A DNA stretch of 64,000 bases from Punica granatum (GCF_007655135.1 NC_045132.1:24422354-24486353); one strand, 5' to 3'; positions 12,352 to 24,977 are shown, counted from the stretch's first letter. Program-made: numbers and translations. Notes: generated by a model not told the origin, from the letters alone.

Positions 12352-14690
12352 ATGATCAGCCGGCGCTGCTTCTGCACGGCGACTTCACGTCCTTGGCTCT
12401 TCATCGGCCTGGGGAACCCCGGCGACAAGTACCGAGGCACCAGGCACAATGTACTGTAACTTGGCTTCAACCTCCTGCCCTTTGAACCCTAAACTCAAGC
12501 TCTGCTCGAGCCATTTGCTGATTCTGAGCTGTCTCATGGCAGGTAGGGTTCGAGATGATTGACGCATTTGCTGAATCGCAAGGGATTTTAATGGACACCG
12601 TCCACTGCAAAGCTCTATTCGGCCAAGGCACGTTTTCTGCTCGAATATTTGTAGTGTTAGTGAGTTGCGTATGGTTGCTTATGTTCGTTTTCAGCTACAG
12701 GTTTCGTTGACGATGCGCCCGTTATACTCGCTAAGCCTCAAACATACATGAATTTGAGCGGCGAATCTGTAAGTGGCTGTTATAATATTCATTATCAATT
12801 CCATTAACATCATCTGGTTTCAAGTGAAGGGATAAATATAATTTCAAATTGCTCTCCATATCTTACGTTCCAGTTTCACGGAATTGCATAAGGTAGCTAA
12901 GCTGATAATTAGTCACCAAGATGAGTTCTATCCCCTTACTAGTATTGATGTCATTGTTCTTTCTGAAAATTTGTTTCTCTGGTAGCATCAAATGGTTATT
13001 GTATCAGAGCATGCACAAAAAACAATATACTGAAGTGGATTGCCTGTGCTTCTGTCATCTAAGTATCCATATTTGGCGAGAGTTAGGATGTTCATAATAT
13101 TTATAGAGGCTATTGGTGATAGTGAGATAATTATAATGCAGTCTGAGACATTTTATGTTAAGCATGTTTTCAAGCATGTTCTGGGTTTATCGTTATTTTC
13201 CTTTTCATTGAGGGAATTCAGTTTTTTCTTTGTGAGCTTATGATGTCTTGTCCGTTCCCTGTTAGTAAGATTTATGCTGGCCACTAGCAAAAGTGCCAGC
13301 ATCCAGCAACTTCTTTTTTTCCCGTTGCACCGAAATTCTGGTTGACAATGAGATGTGCCTTCTAAATGATTTGAGATTTCTTTAAATAGTGGAACTTGTA
13401 ATAACATTCGAGCTCAAGTTCAAGCTAGAAGAATGTTATTAAATAGTGGCATTATAATCAATTATTTTCTGCAATCATAAGAGAATTAGTTATTTTAGTT
13501 TTACTATTCATCCAAGCAGTGATTGTAATATTCTTGATCACCCAGTATAGCAGCACAAAGCAGTGATTATTCTGTTTTATGTTTATATACAGACAGGACC
13601 TCTGGCTGCTTATTATAAGTTGCCTCTTAATCGGGTGCTTGTGGTACTCTCTCTCTCTCTCTCTCTCTCAATTGAAAGCTTGATTGGTGCTAACAACTTA
13701 GTCATTCTTTTCCATTATTAAATACTCTCCTGATGCAGTTTCACGATGACATGGACTTGCCATGTGGAGTTCTACGTCTTCAGCCGAAAGGAGGCCATGG
13801 AAGTCATAATGGGTATAATTGATTTTATTGTGCACTTAATTCTAGTTCTAGACTAGGGAAACAGGTGCCAACAAATCAAGTTGGATCAATAATGTTATGG
13901 TTAATCCAAGAATTCTAAAGCAGCATTTGCTATTGAAGAATATATATCATTCGTTGGGTGCTAGGAAAGCTTGCTAGCTGCATTACATATGGAGGTGACC
14001 GTATAGAAAGGACTGGCAGATAATTGGTTTTTGTTACCTTTTCATCTAAAGAGCAACATCTCTTCTCTTACTAGGTTGAAGAGCGTGATCTATCATTTTC
14101 GAGGCAACCGGGAATTTGCCCGGCTAAGAATTGGTTAGTTTGAGAACAAAACGCACTTATTTTTCAATTGTATATAAGTAATATTCGAGTTCTTTTTAAT
14201 TTATTGAAAATTTTACGCCTCTTTTCCTTTTGTCTTCCTCCCATGTTCAGGTATTGGTAGGCCTCCCGGTCAGATGGATCCGAAGGCATTCTTGCTTCAA
14301 AAGTTCAATGCGACAGCCAGAGGGCGGGTAAATCTGCAGTCAATTATTTGAATGGCTGTTAGAATACTACAGGTTTTCTCAACTATTTTTGACAGGAACT
14401 AAGTTCAAATTTTTGTTGCCTCCACCTGATAAATAGATGGATATTTCGGAAAATGCTTTCTGGCACATCTTTAGTCTTGTGGAATCATTATGCTGTTAAG
14501 ATCGATCAGAAAATGTTGCAATGTTGATGCGATCTTCTGCTTTATTTCTGCAAGAAAGATTGATGTTGCATTACAAGAGGGTGTTGGCGCATTGAAGCAT
14601 GTGTTGTCTAAAGGCTTGACAGAAAGTGCAAGATGCTTCAACAGGGAACAAAAGTACAAACATCTAAGATTGCAAACCCTGCCGGCTTAA
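12352..14690 (+). CDS. PTH: Peptidyl-tRNA hydrolase, organellar (mitochondrial type)
   Basis: Cleaves peptidyl-tRNA released from stalled ribosomes and recycles the tRNA; bacterial Pth family, here with a short N-terminal extension ([15 protein letters not shown]) suited to mitochondria. Exons: 12352-12450, 12543-12627, 12701-12768, 13593-13643, 13739-13812, 14075-14133, 14251-14327, 14559-14690, giving 214 residues, a usual length. Family motifs visible are [17 protein letters not shown] (the asparagine and catalytic histidine region), [26 protein letters not shown] and GGHGSHNG. The start is the first ATG after an in-frame TAG at 12319. Intron 2 begins with GC instead of GT (see findings). 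Intron 4 opens with a (CT)n run. It resembles Arabidopsis At5g19830, which is adjacent to importin-5 there too. Confidence 0.93.
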
Positions 14691-15400
14691 CATCAGGTAT
14701 CAAATTGTACTTTACTGGAATTTCTTCTGTTAACTCCCAGGATGCCTCACCTTATCTACGTTCAAGTCCTCAATAGAGTAGATGACATACTGTCCGTCTT
14801 AGTGGCTTTTTAGTCTGGCTGATGATAAGTTTGTCATTGTTCACATGCCTTTCTCGTTGGGATATAACATCAATCTGTTATTCCCTTGCTCGTATGTGTT
14901 CTAAAATAGACAGATGGAAAGGAATTGTTCTCACTTCCCCTCTTCTGCAGATGATGGTTAGAGTCTTGCTAAAAATGGCTCGTGGACAGAAGCACATATA
15001 AGGACCTCGGAGCTTTTATCTAAAGGGGTAACCTGGACATGGATCTGCTGGAAGTGACATTTCCCGACTTAGGAAGCCAATGAGCAAAATGTTCGTATTC
15101 TTTTGATCTGGAGCCAACTGTTTCTTGGGTTAGGAGAATCTATGTATTGCCTTGTCGAGTAAGTAGTTAGCATTCTGCTGTATTATTAGGGCTACAAAGA
15201 AGGGGCAGGAGCTATGTCTTGAACTTGATAAGGACATGTTCTTACATAGTACGTACGTGGTTTGCATGCGAAGTACATGATTTTGTATTCGCTCCCGATA
15301 AACTTCTAAGATATGTGTGTAGATATTCTACTAGTTGATGTTAACAGAAACATTTTTCGTGTACTGCTTTTGCAGCTATCGCTTAAATTTGTATAAAAAA
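14691..15400. other. PTH 3' region
   Basis: Probable 3' UTR and downstream DNA of PTH; no other gene seen. Confidence 0.5.
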
Positions 15401-15973
15401 TTCTTGCCTTCCTCCAGTAATTATAATCATGTAAAATATTATTTCACACGAAATAAAGTATCATTTCAATCGGTGCTTTCTTATGTTCATTCTCTAGAAA
15501 TCACATGATACATGCCAAACCCAGTCAGTCCCTCCAAGCCGGTGCCTTTGGGGGTCCGATTCTAGTGCCATTTCATCGCCATAGAAACTACTTCCTACAA
15601 ATTATATTCATAAACAATTCAAAGGTTGATACCTCACACGGAACAAAAGATCATGAGACAGCGACTGTGAACGAAAAATTCTTTGCCTTTCTCTAGTAAT
15701 CATGACAATGTCAAGTATTATTTCATACCCGCAAAATAAAGTATCATTTCAACTCGCGCTGTCATACCTTCATTCCCCAGAAATCACATGATACATGCCG
15801 AACCCAGTTCAGTCAGTCCCTTCGAAGCACCGCGCCGCCTTCGAGGGTACAATTCTTGTGCCATTCCATCGCAACAGAAACTACTTCTTCTAAGTTATAT
15901 TCGAAAACAACTCAATAGGATGACGCCACGCGTCGAACGACAATCCATTAGACGGCCATTGTGAGCGAACCGG
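15401..15973. repeat. Two-copy tandem duplication, about 280 bp per unit
   Basis: Unit 1 is 15401-15678 and unit 2 is 15679-about 15973, head to tail. Shared landmarks include ATTATTTCA, AATAAAGTATCATTTCAA, AGAAATCACATGATACATGCC, CAGTCAGTCCCT and ACTGTGAACGA/ATTGTGAGCGA. Unit 2 is GC-richer and slightly longer. No coding potential; short open frames are not conserved between the units. Confidence 0.8.
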
Positions 15974-16604
15974 CAGCCCCCAATTCGGGGAAATAGCATA
16001 ATTTTCCTCGTATTCTTTTTGGAATGTATTCAACGAGGCTTGATTTGGTCGAGGCAATTTCAGTTCACTTCACGTCGTGGGAAGTAAAGGAAGCAGCAAC
16101 CGTCACGTGCTCGTGGGTTGGACAGCCAACTCGGCACGTGGACAGTGATGACTCCCATCGGCTGGCAATCCTGAGCCGTCGATGCGGGGCGGCTTCCGTG
16201 GTCGCGGATGTATAATTAACAATACCTTGCGTGGACAACGTGAAAATTCAGGGAAGCAATTTCTCCCAAAAATAAAAATTTGGAGTGGCGCCACACTGCC
16301 CATGTGGGCCCACTCGTCCAGTCTTTCTCCCCACCCGCCCGGACGGATGTGACACCACGCTCCAATCCAAGAACATAGTTTTTTAAAATGACAAATATAT
16401 CCCGACTGTCACCCGTACTTCGGCGTTTGGTTTGGCCCAATCATATCAATTATCATGTAGATTGGCGTTTTCCTAAACAGCATTCAGTATGAACCTCTGT
16501 CCGTCAGTCCATAGTAACGAATGATTTCGCGTTAGAATTATTGCTTCAATAACTCCCCCCAACACAGCTTACATCTTTTATCGTATTGAATTCTCCAAAG
16601 ATTA

Positions 16605-16905
16605 ATGGTGTGTTTGTTTTCGGAACAATGTTCAGCTCAACTCCACTTATCTTCAATTCAACATCACAATCATTACTTTTTTTATTTTTTAAATATTTTT
16701 AACCATTCAATTCAATTTTTTATATTAAATTTTCTCAACTATTCATTACTTTTTCACAATTCAACAATACAATCATTACTTAATCATTATTTTCTCTCAA
16801 TTATTTATTACTTTTTCACATTTTTTCTCATAATTCAACAATACAATCATTACAAACCAATTAAAATCAAAACTCAACTCAACTCAACTATCAATCCAAA
16901 CACAC
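16605..16905. mobile_element. Tourist-like MITE (candidate)
   Basis: About 300 bp, very AT-rich. Left end GGTGTGTTTGTTTTCGG is inverted at the right end as CCAAACACAC, and TTA/TAA trinucleotides flank both sides (near 16602 and 16906). GTTTG-type termini and a 3-bp target fit PIF/Harbinger derivatives. Boundaries may be off by a few bases. Confidence 0.6.
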
Positions 16906-17727
16906 TAACTTTTCTCAAAACCTTAAAGGGTATTGAGTTGAAATCTCATCATAATTGAGGATTTTGGTAGTTTCGAGGATCCAACTACAGGAGAATCATG
17001 AATAGAGAATTCCCCTCCTTTTCTGCTGGACTCCTTAGTCTTAAGAATGCTGATTTTAAGAATGAGTGATTGCCTTTTTTCGACCCTTACTGCTCGACCT
17101 AAGAGCTGACAGCTAATGCGTTTTGCTTATTGAACAGGACTCTATGGTCGGTCCGCGAACCCGGGATGCTGAAGGCGTCTTTGGGGTGATCTAATACATC
17201 TCAAAGTCGTCTCGGAAGCTCCATGATGGAAGCTCTTCCATGATTCCAAAAGCACGAGAAGATCGCAATTCCAAAACGCCTGAATCAAATAGCATCTTAG
17301 TTATTATATTCGTTGGAAAGTCTTATTTTTATCATAACTAATTGATAGAAGATACATGAATCTTTTACACTCAGTTTCTGACATGTAACATTTGTCATGA
17401 TCGGGGTAAATTGCGAAGATCTCAAATGCTATAATTGCTTGGCAAAGAACTACCGAACAACTTACCGGCCACTATACTAGAGCCATGAGTCTCGTTTGTA
17501 ACAGAAAAACTTACCGGCAACTCAACAACCCGGGAAAGATTCATAATATGATCCAATTTCGGAATAGCCATTATCCATAGAAGACAAAGGCGAGGCCCAT
17601 TGGGTCAGAAAGGCCCGGAGCTGGCGCGTGATCCCCACTCTCCCAGACAGCAGTTTGGATGACATTTCTCCAACTTTATGCTTCATCCCTTCCATGACTC
17701 ATCATCATCTCTACCACTGTCTCCCTC

Positions 17728-17730
<3 letters not shown>

Positions 17731-17762
<32 letters not shown>
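17731..17762. repeat. (CT)n microsatellite upstream of MYB5
   Basis: Sixteen CT units, about 280 bp before the MYB5 start codon. Pyrimidine tracts of this kind are common in plant 5' leaders and could act on expression. Confidence 0.9.
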
Positions 17763-17765
<3 letters not shown>

Positions 17766-18039
17766 CAAGAAAAGAGGAAAAAATAAATTAAATAAATAAA
17801 TAAAAATTGGAAAAAAGAAAAGCGAATCTCATTCAAGTTCGTACAGACACAGCCTAACATCAAGCAGAGAGGAGAGAGAGAGGCACGGAAGAGAGAGAAA
17901 GAGAGAGAGTGTGAATCAAACCACCATTATCATCAACCAGATCAGAGCTCCCAGACGAGGATTTTAAGGAAGACGAGGATTTCGAGGGAGGACTGGGTGA
18001 AGACATACCTGTGTGCTTGCATCGGAGCTGATTTTTGCG

Positions 18040-19389
18040 ATGAGGAGCCCGAGCTCGGCGGCGGCTGCGGGGGCAGGGGGTGGTGGTGGGAAGACTACGC
18101 CGTGCTGCAGCAAGGTGGGGCTGAAGAGGGGGCCATGGACTCCCGAGGAGGACGAGCTGCTGTCCAGCTACATAAAGAGGGAAGGGGAGGGCCGGTGGCG
18201 GACCCTCCCCAAGCGCGCCGGCCTTCTCCGCTGCGGCAAGAGCTGCCGCCTCCGCTGGATGAACTACCTCCGCCCCTCAGTCAAGCGCGGCCAGATCGCC
18301 CCCGACGAGGAGGACCTCATCCTCCGCCTCCACCGCCTCCTCGGCAACCGGTAATCCATCAATCGAATCATCACGTACTCCTCGATCCATTCCCCTAGGG
18401 CTCCGCTCGCTCCACTCACCCTCTAGGGTTTCTTTCTATCTCCATATAGACTCAGCAGACAGCACCAAAAATCAGCTCAAATCTCACCCCAATCAATTGG
18501 ATAATCCGACATGCCGTTACGAAATCGGAGCTTTCGACTTTCAGTCCCAACTGATTCACTCCCCCGACTTAGGGTTTCGCATTACACAGCTCATCGATCC
18601 TCAGTACCGATCAATTACGTTTAACCGGATGCAATCCCCGAGCTAATCATTGTCATCTACATCATGTGCTTGTCTTGCAGGTGGTCTCTGATTGCGGGGA
18701 GGATCCCTGGGCGAACCGACAATGAGATAAAGAACTACTGGAACACTCACCTCAGCAAGAAGTTGATCAGCCAGGGGATTGATCCCCGCACCCACAAGCC
18801 CCTCAACCAGGACCAACGCACCGACAACAGCAACAACGAGTCCCCGGATGCAAACTCGACTGCAAAAGAAGTTTCCTCATCGAAGAAGCCATTGATCAAT
18901 CACAGCATCCCATCCCCGTCCCCCACCTCGAACCCTAACTCCGCGTCCTCAGGAATTGAAGAAATCGACAAGGAGCTTTTGCCAGACCCCAACCCTACCA
19001 CCGAGTTCGAAAACAGCTTCCCCATCAACAACTTACTCCCCAAGTACACCGACGGGATGAGCAACACTATGATGAGGATCGGCAGCCATGTGCTGGCAAG
19101 TCATGAAGCTGAAGAAGACATCAACAATTACTGCACCGACGATGTGTTCTCGTCTTTCCTCAACTCTCTGATCAACGAGGAGGCCTTCACTGCTAGCCAC
19201 CACAGTCAGCTGCATCAGCAGCCTCCATTCCACGTGGCTTCTTCTTCATCCGATACCCTGATGATCTCAAATCCTATATCAGCTCTCGGGCTTGGCTGGG
19301 AATCTGCAATCATGTCCTCGACATTTAGCCAGAATAATAGTGAAGCCCCAAAGAGAGTAGATAATTATGGTAATGGTCACATCGAATAG
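18040..19389 (+). CDS. MYB5: R2R3-MYB transcription factor, MYB5/PH4 type
   Basis: Nuclear activator of proanthocyanidin, seed-coat/trichome and vacuolar-acidification genes in partnership with bHLH and WD40 proteins (role known from Arabidopsis MYB5, grape MYB5a/b, petunia PH4). Exons 18040-18350 and 18681-19389 give 339 residues. R2 is about residues 28-79 and R3 81-131, with the regular tryptophans ([34 protein letters not shown]). The bHLH-binding motif [DE]Lx2Rx3Lx6Lx3R is present at about 92-113. Right after R3 comes [14 protein letters not shown], and the conserved C-terminal box [17 protein letters not shown] is at about 257-273; together these point to the MYB5 clade. Start chosen at MRSPSS because that is the family N-terminus. 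The intron usually found in R2 is absent; only the R3 intron is kept. Confidence 0.92.
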
Positions 19390-19744
19390 CATTTTCAGCG
19401 ACGCAGCTCGTGATCGAAACGGGATATGGTGCATGCCAATATTGTTCTAGGGTTTGTGGCAGTATTCTGTTATTGCAATTATTATATGTGTCTAGCTATG
19501 ATGAATGTAATGTAATTTCCACTTCTGGATGATCAGCTTCTGCCTTTTAATCTCGCAGATGATCTGCTGGTGTAATGGTATATCATTTGTATCTTAATAT
19601 TGTACAAAAAAAAAGCCAAAAAAACTTGAAGAATTCTTATGTATTGATTACTGTAAATTATTACTGTCGTGTTCGTTTACATCTCTTGCAAATTCCATCA
19701 TCTCGGTGATCTCCTGCTTCTCTAAAATGTATGAATTGATCAAT
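19390..19744. other. MYB5 3' region
   Basis: No gene. The first 230 bp is the probable MYB5 3' UTR; beyond it I see nothing notable. Confidence 0.5.
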
Positions 19745-20560
19745 TTGTTCTACTGAAGTTCCTAAAAGTGTCAAGAGGAAATCTTAATTTGGATCTCGAT
19801 TAACATTACTATAACAACACTTATCAGTATACTTGCGTCAGACTAATTCAAAAATTGTTCTTTCCTACACATGCGCGTTATTGCTCCAACATATTGATTT
19901 TACTATCACATGATGTATGAAGTTCTGATTCAAATGCTCAAGCAATACCACAGCAAAAAGCTCATGCGAGAACTAATAATCATATATCGGAGATAATTAT
20001 ATTATCAACAAGAGAACATAAAATTAATGGTGGAACATGCACGGCATGCCTACTTATATTACGTGGTCATTCCTGTTCCTAGCACATTTGATCATCTATG
20101 CAATGTCATGTTTTTTTGTGGATAAGTGCGCAATGTCATCTTTGATTTCCATAAATGTAAGAATCGATATTGTTCCATGCAAGTTCCTAAAAGTCCCAAG
20201 GAAAATCTCAAATTGGACTTCAAATTATAAGATCAGAATAGCATTTCCTGCTTCTACTTTCAAATCAGTATATACATGCATGCATCAAATCGTGATTGCT
20301 TCAACATATTGGTTTTACTATCACACGTATATACTGTATGAACTATTGATTCACAATGTGCCACGCAGGTATCTATATATGTATGTATATGTCCATCAGC
20401 TTACTGCAATCTTGCACAATATCAAAAAATGCAATCTTGCACGATATCACAGAGATATATATAATGTATGGACTTTTGATTCACAATGTGCCACGCAGGT
20501 ATCTATAAATGTATGTATATGTCTATCAGCTTACTGCAATCTTGCACAATATCACAGCCA
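19745..20560. repeat. Nested direct duplications downstream of MYB5
   Basis: A tandem pair at about 20346-20428 and 20476-20560 shares TGATTCACAATGTGCCACGC and CAGCTTACTGCAATCTTGCA almost exactly. A larger, older duplication links about 19750-19945 with 20168-20350 (AAGTTCCTAAAAGT..., CAACATATTG.TTTTACTATCACA). The long open frame across 20037-20567 follows the repeats and looks non-coding. Confidence 0.7.
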
Positions 20561-20839
20561 AAAATGAATCATCATAGTTATATGTACTGGCAAAGAAATG
20601 AGACCACAAATGGTGGATCACATGAAATGCGTAATGCCTACTTATGCACATTTCTTGCTTTGGGAATTTCGAGTACATATAGGATGTGTCTGACAATGTT
20701 TGGAAGAGTCGATCAGCCCGTACGTACAAGCTAGCAATCAATATGTCAATGGAGGATTCATTCAACCTACGAGAGCTAACTGTTCAGTTGAAATGATGTC
20801 CTTAGAAGCATTCACAGCATATATTGATCCAAAAATGTG

Positions 20840-20960
20840 TATGTACACGTAAAGGTTGCATGTTAGATACTTAGCGAGACTATCCGTGCTCCTTTATTAG
20901 TTATTTAGAATTTTTCTTTTATTGTATTAGGCCTTAGTCTCCTTTATAACCGAAAAAGAC
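20840..20960 (+). mobile_element. SINE fragment (family of 40351), 3' part
   Basis: Shares CCGTGC...TTAGTTATTTAGAATTTTTC and ATTGTATTAGGCCTTA with the element at 40351-40492. The tRNA-like 5' part is diverged or missing. Confidence 0.7.
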
Positions 20961-22335
20961 AAAGAAAATGTCTATATACTGAAAAACATGTTTATGATTT
21001 GTTTACGCACTTTCATCAGCTTGTGTTTTGTGTGCACTATTAATTTGAACAAATTATCTCATGATCTAAGGTCTCATTTGATCTTAATGCAGGAAAAACT
21101 TCAGGTGTAAAATGAGTAATAACAGCTATATACGAAGTCGATATATATCCATTTCTCCAGTACATATATAACCATCCTGAATTCCCTCAGTTTTATTTCA
21201 TAGATTGACATTCAAAATTTTTGTTGAGACAACATATGGAAAAGATAATAACCTTCTTATTGATGAGTTAAGTTATGTATCCTGAGGGGAATCTTCTTCA
21301 ACCCTAGCTAGGGTTTAGTTATGAGCACCAATCTATTATATAATTAATAGTTCCCTAACCCAGAATCTTGATAAAAACACAAATGTCGGTTCCACTATAA
21401 ATAGACTCGCACCTTTGTATTTTTTTCTACTTTTGGGATCGATCGGTGTTCCGAACAGGGGATTTAAATAAAGTCATTGAATCTAGCACGTGAAATATAC
21501 TAGTATGTGACCCATATGAACACACCTAATTAAATGTCCGTATATATATGTGAGTATTCATATATATCAGAAATCTCTATTCACCACAACTTGTTAATGC
21601 ATTCAATGCTAGTGATGGCCCGCCTCAATGAATTGATCGTACAGCTCAGATATACAAAATTGAAATCTTTAATGAGTATGCCATTGTGCTGGTTCTGCAA
21701 ACAGATGTGGGTAGGTATGCAGTGAATATCGTGGTCCCTAACTCTCAAGATATGTTAAGGTACTTGCCTCTAATAAGCAGCATATGCGAAGTCCAATATG
21801 CGCAGTCCAATATGCACAGTCCTAGCGAATCGGGCTTTCTCCGAGAAGCTCCATCCTCGTGAGATCTGAAATTTTGGCTCAGTTTTGTTCGATGGATACC
21901 TGAACGTGCTCGAGTGGCATGATCTTGTAGCCCTGAGTAAAGTGTCAAACCATTCAGACACTCTAAGCATGGATAGGAAGGAGGACAAAGACACACTGAT
22001 CATATATATCCACACACTCATAGCATAGTGAGACCATATTTGATATATGACATGATATTGTTCAAGGAGGGATTTGAGACATCCCAAATGACTTCGGGAA
22101 CCTTAACGAACTTAAATACGGAAACAACGCGACAAGAATGTTGAGTTAACTAATTGGCATCCGAAAGTTATTGACGAAAAATATTTCATGTTTTCTAGCA
22201 GAATCGTAAGAGGAAAAATATAATAGCCGGCCTAGCAACTGAGGCTATGGGTTGGGCCAAGGGCCCAATTCAGCCCAACTCCAAGAACCTTGAAGAAAGA
22301 ATCCATTTGGGGCCCAAACAGGTCCATTCACTTGG

Positions 22336-22337
<2 letters not shown>

Positions 22338-22372
<35 letters not shown>
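22338..22372. repeat. (TC)n microsatellite
   Basis: About 17 TC units followed by a C-rich run. Confidence 0.9.
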
Positions 22373-22374
<2 letters not shown>

Positions 22375-22496
22375 CCCCTCTGGCTCGAGCTGAGCTCCAG
22401 CAGCCGTTAACTCGCCATATTTATTCATGCTTTACGGTCCACAACCCGAGATTGTTTGTGGCCCACAACCCGAGATCAGGGACACCTAGACTTTTA

Positions 22497-22911
22497 CGCT
22501 ATATTTGGATTGAGGGGTTTGGAAATTTTCGGACGGGTAGGGATTTAGAGGTGTTGTAAAACCCCCCGATAAGGTTATTTGGAAAAATTTTATAAAGGTT
22601 TTGGAGGGACTTGAATTGAAACACCTTCAAACCTCTCTAAATGCCATAATTCCAAATCCTCCAAATCGGCAGTTTTAGCCTTTTAGGAGGCTTTTGTGTA
22701 TTTATTTATTAAAAAATTATAATTTGACATGTCGACACCAAAACAAGTCCATAATAACAAAAAGAATCCAATCAAATTCCTCCAAACCCCTTAATGAACT
22801 TTATCCAAATAAGAGTTTCAGAATCCCTTCGTAACCCCTCAAAACCTTCCCCTCCTTGACCTTCTATTACCCCTCCATAATCCTTCATAACTTGCATATC
22901 CAAACAAGCTG
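22497..22911. mobile_element. Tourist-like MITE (candidate), about 415 bp
   Basis: Flanked by TTA at 22494-22496 and 22912-22914. Left end CGCTATATTTGGAT faces right end ATCCAAACAAGCTG, imperfectly inverted. Inside, GGGGTTTGG- and CCAAACCCC-type subterminal repeats point towards the centre. No coding capacity. Confidence 0.6.
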
Positions 22912-23552
22912 TTAGTAGGATGTTTCATATGGGTCATGCCATTAGGCACACACCCAGCTCGAGCAGTGGTTGACCCACCGACAGCCAAGGATTAATATAA
23001 ATTTGAATGGTCACTTCAAGTGATCGTTTCTTTTTAAAGTCAATCGCTGTTGAAAAAATATACAATTTCGAGAATGATCACTTTCAAGCAATGAATTACA
23101 CCCTTAATGTAAAGATCATTTGCATAATATTTTCTTGATTATTATTTTTTTAATCAAATCAACAATGGAGTCTTCTAATTGGGAAGATAAAATGTAGTGG
23201 GTTGGAGACAATTTCAAGTTTGAAACTTGACCTAATGTTCTCAAAAACTCATGTATCTGACCATCCAACTTATCAAGTTAACTACCAGTCCAAATCCTTG
23301 TACTTGTGATTGGTAGATGGTTGACTTTTTTTTTTCCCCCTTCCCTCGTGAGGGTCGTCGGTCCTACAGTGGTCCGACGCCCTTTGCCTTTCATTTTCCT
23401 TCTACTTTATCTACGACTATACATTCGAAAGATTTTGAAATTAGTAAATAAGAACATTAATGTACGGTCAAAGAAGAACATATGAATCCATATATATACT
23501 AAGATTGCACACACTATCATTAAAGGCTACTCGACATATATATATATATTGC

Positions 23553-23757
23553 CTTTTTTTTTTTATAACGAGGTGTTTATTCTTTCCGGACCCATGAACA
23601 CCTCATAAGCTTATAAATCTAGGTAAGTCCATATGCAAGTACATGTGAGGGTGGCCTCACCAAGGGTTACGTGCACAAGGAGGAATTCAAATCTACGACC
23701 TTGTAAACTATTCAAAAAGCATGTACGCACATCCTAACCACTTGCACTAACCCTTGG
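23553..23757 (-). mobile_element. tRNA-derived SINE, second type
   Basis: Read on the minus strand it opens with a tRNA-like head: box A-like TAGTGCAAGTGGTTAGGA and box B-like AGATTTGAATTCC, about 50 bp apart, followed by an unrelated body and a poly(A) tail (a T run on the plus strand at 23554-23563). This is the plan of a plant SINE. It is too long and too diverged to be a tRNA gene. Confidence 0.7.
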
Positions 23758-24659
23758 GAGCTGTATGTATATTACATTCATTAAGTGCATTACCATGCAT
23801 CATAATATATCTCACGAATACGTGCGAAGATCAAAATCACATAACAACAGGAAAAAGTACATCATGTGCACCGGAATTGTACCAGTTAATGATCGAATTC
23901 CTAATGGATATCTGATAAGAAATCGGCCTTACGTTATAACTGGCTTGTTGATAACTCTATATATTGTTTAAAGACAACTCTTGAAACCTATATGTACCCC
24001 CTAGTATTATATAATTAGTTCTCAATAATTTCATAGTACGAATAGAGAATGGTTGTAAGATCACATTCATGCAACTCCCAACAAGTCATATATATATATA
24101 CATACATGATAATTAATGAAGAATAAATAATTAGTATATTATCCACACGCATACAAATGTTTTATTTTCTGAACGAGTTCTAGGGAATGGCCTACATACA
24201 GATAAAAAGCTCAACTATAATTAATATACCGAATAGAAAAACCTAAAGATAGTTTTATTTTCGTCGAAATCTACCTTAGAGGGCAAATTTAATAAAGGGA
24301 TGATATTGTTTTCGGTTATAAGAAAGAAAATATAATATTCTTTGAACAGTACATTACGTTATTATTCATAAAAAGGAGCTGAAAGTGGGATATTTTTGGT
24401 ACAAAATAATTAGTTACTAATTAGCTCTCTGTCACATTGTGACAACTAACTTAGTATTTTTTGACAGCCATCCCCAACAAAAGATCATCTTGTATATGCT
24501 GAAATTTTTTTCTACTTAAAACACATTCACAATAACTTCGTTGCCTTTGGGATTGTCCATAAGGCATGCATATATTATATATCACGGAAGGAAACTCGAC
24601 AGGCAAAAGGGCCAAGAATCGAGCATTCTACACATCCTAAGACGCGGATTGATGCATTC

Positions 24660-24925
24660 AACGCGTAAACCAGAACCAGGAATATACATAGCATTAAGAA
24701 CAGGAGGAACACTCACGGGTTAACGTCCACCCAGAGCTAGAAGAAACGTCAGGTGTAAGCGGGAAGACGGCCCCCGGCTTTTCCATGTCAGAATGCATCG
24801 CTGTGCGAGGATGTTACGTTGGACGAATGAGAAAGGGAGGAGGAGAAGAAGGGAGGAGGAGGGCGAAAGGGGCCGAAGATCTTGAAAACGGAGGCCACGA
24901 GACGGGGTGGGTTCTTTATATATGA
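24660..24925 (-). other. Candidate promoter and first exon of an unrecognised gene
   Basis: On the minus strand a TATA box (CATATATAAAG, about 24912-24923) is followed by a pyrimidine-rich leader (24830-24900) and an ATG near 24797. The frame reads MHSDMEKPGAVFPLTPDVS, then meets a strong donor-like CCC|GTGAGTG near 24717. An ACACGTGTCA G-box lies upstream at about 24974. I recognise no family and find no convincing second exon. It could be a small gene, a 5' relic or a non-coding RNA. Confidence 0.35.
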
Positions 24926-24977
24926 CCCACGGTGGCTGTGGGCTTGCAACCTGGGAATGCTGAAGAGGGAAGGACAC

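Larger units (their letters stand above)
15974..18039. other. Region between the duplication and MYB5; MYB5 promoter side
   Basis: No gene supported. It holds a GC-richer block at 16020-16400 with CACGTG-type motifs (16107, 16135), a Tourist-like MITE at 16605-16905, and pyrimidine-rich and purine-rich tracts at 17700-17910 that are the likely MYB5 promoter and 5' UTR. Confidence 0.5.
20961..24659. other. Gene-poor intergenic DNA
   Basis: No supported gene. It contains a (TC)n run at 22338-22372, a MITE candidate at 22497-22911, a SINE at 23553-23757 and several (AT)n tracts. The short open frames are in AT-rich or repetitive DNA and match nothing I know. Confidence 0.6.

Noticed and set aside
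16605..16958. 117-codon open frame rich in Phe, Ile and Asn
   Set aside because: It lies inside the AT-rich Tourist-like MITE.
20037..20567. 176-codon open frame
   Set aside because: It is made of duplicated AT-rich segments and resembles no protein; kept only as a duplication finding.
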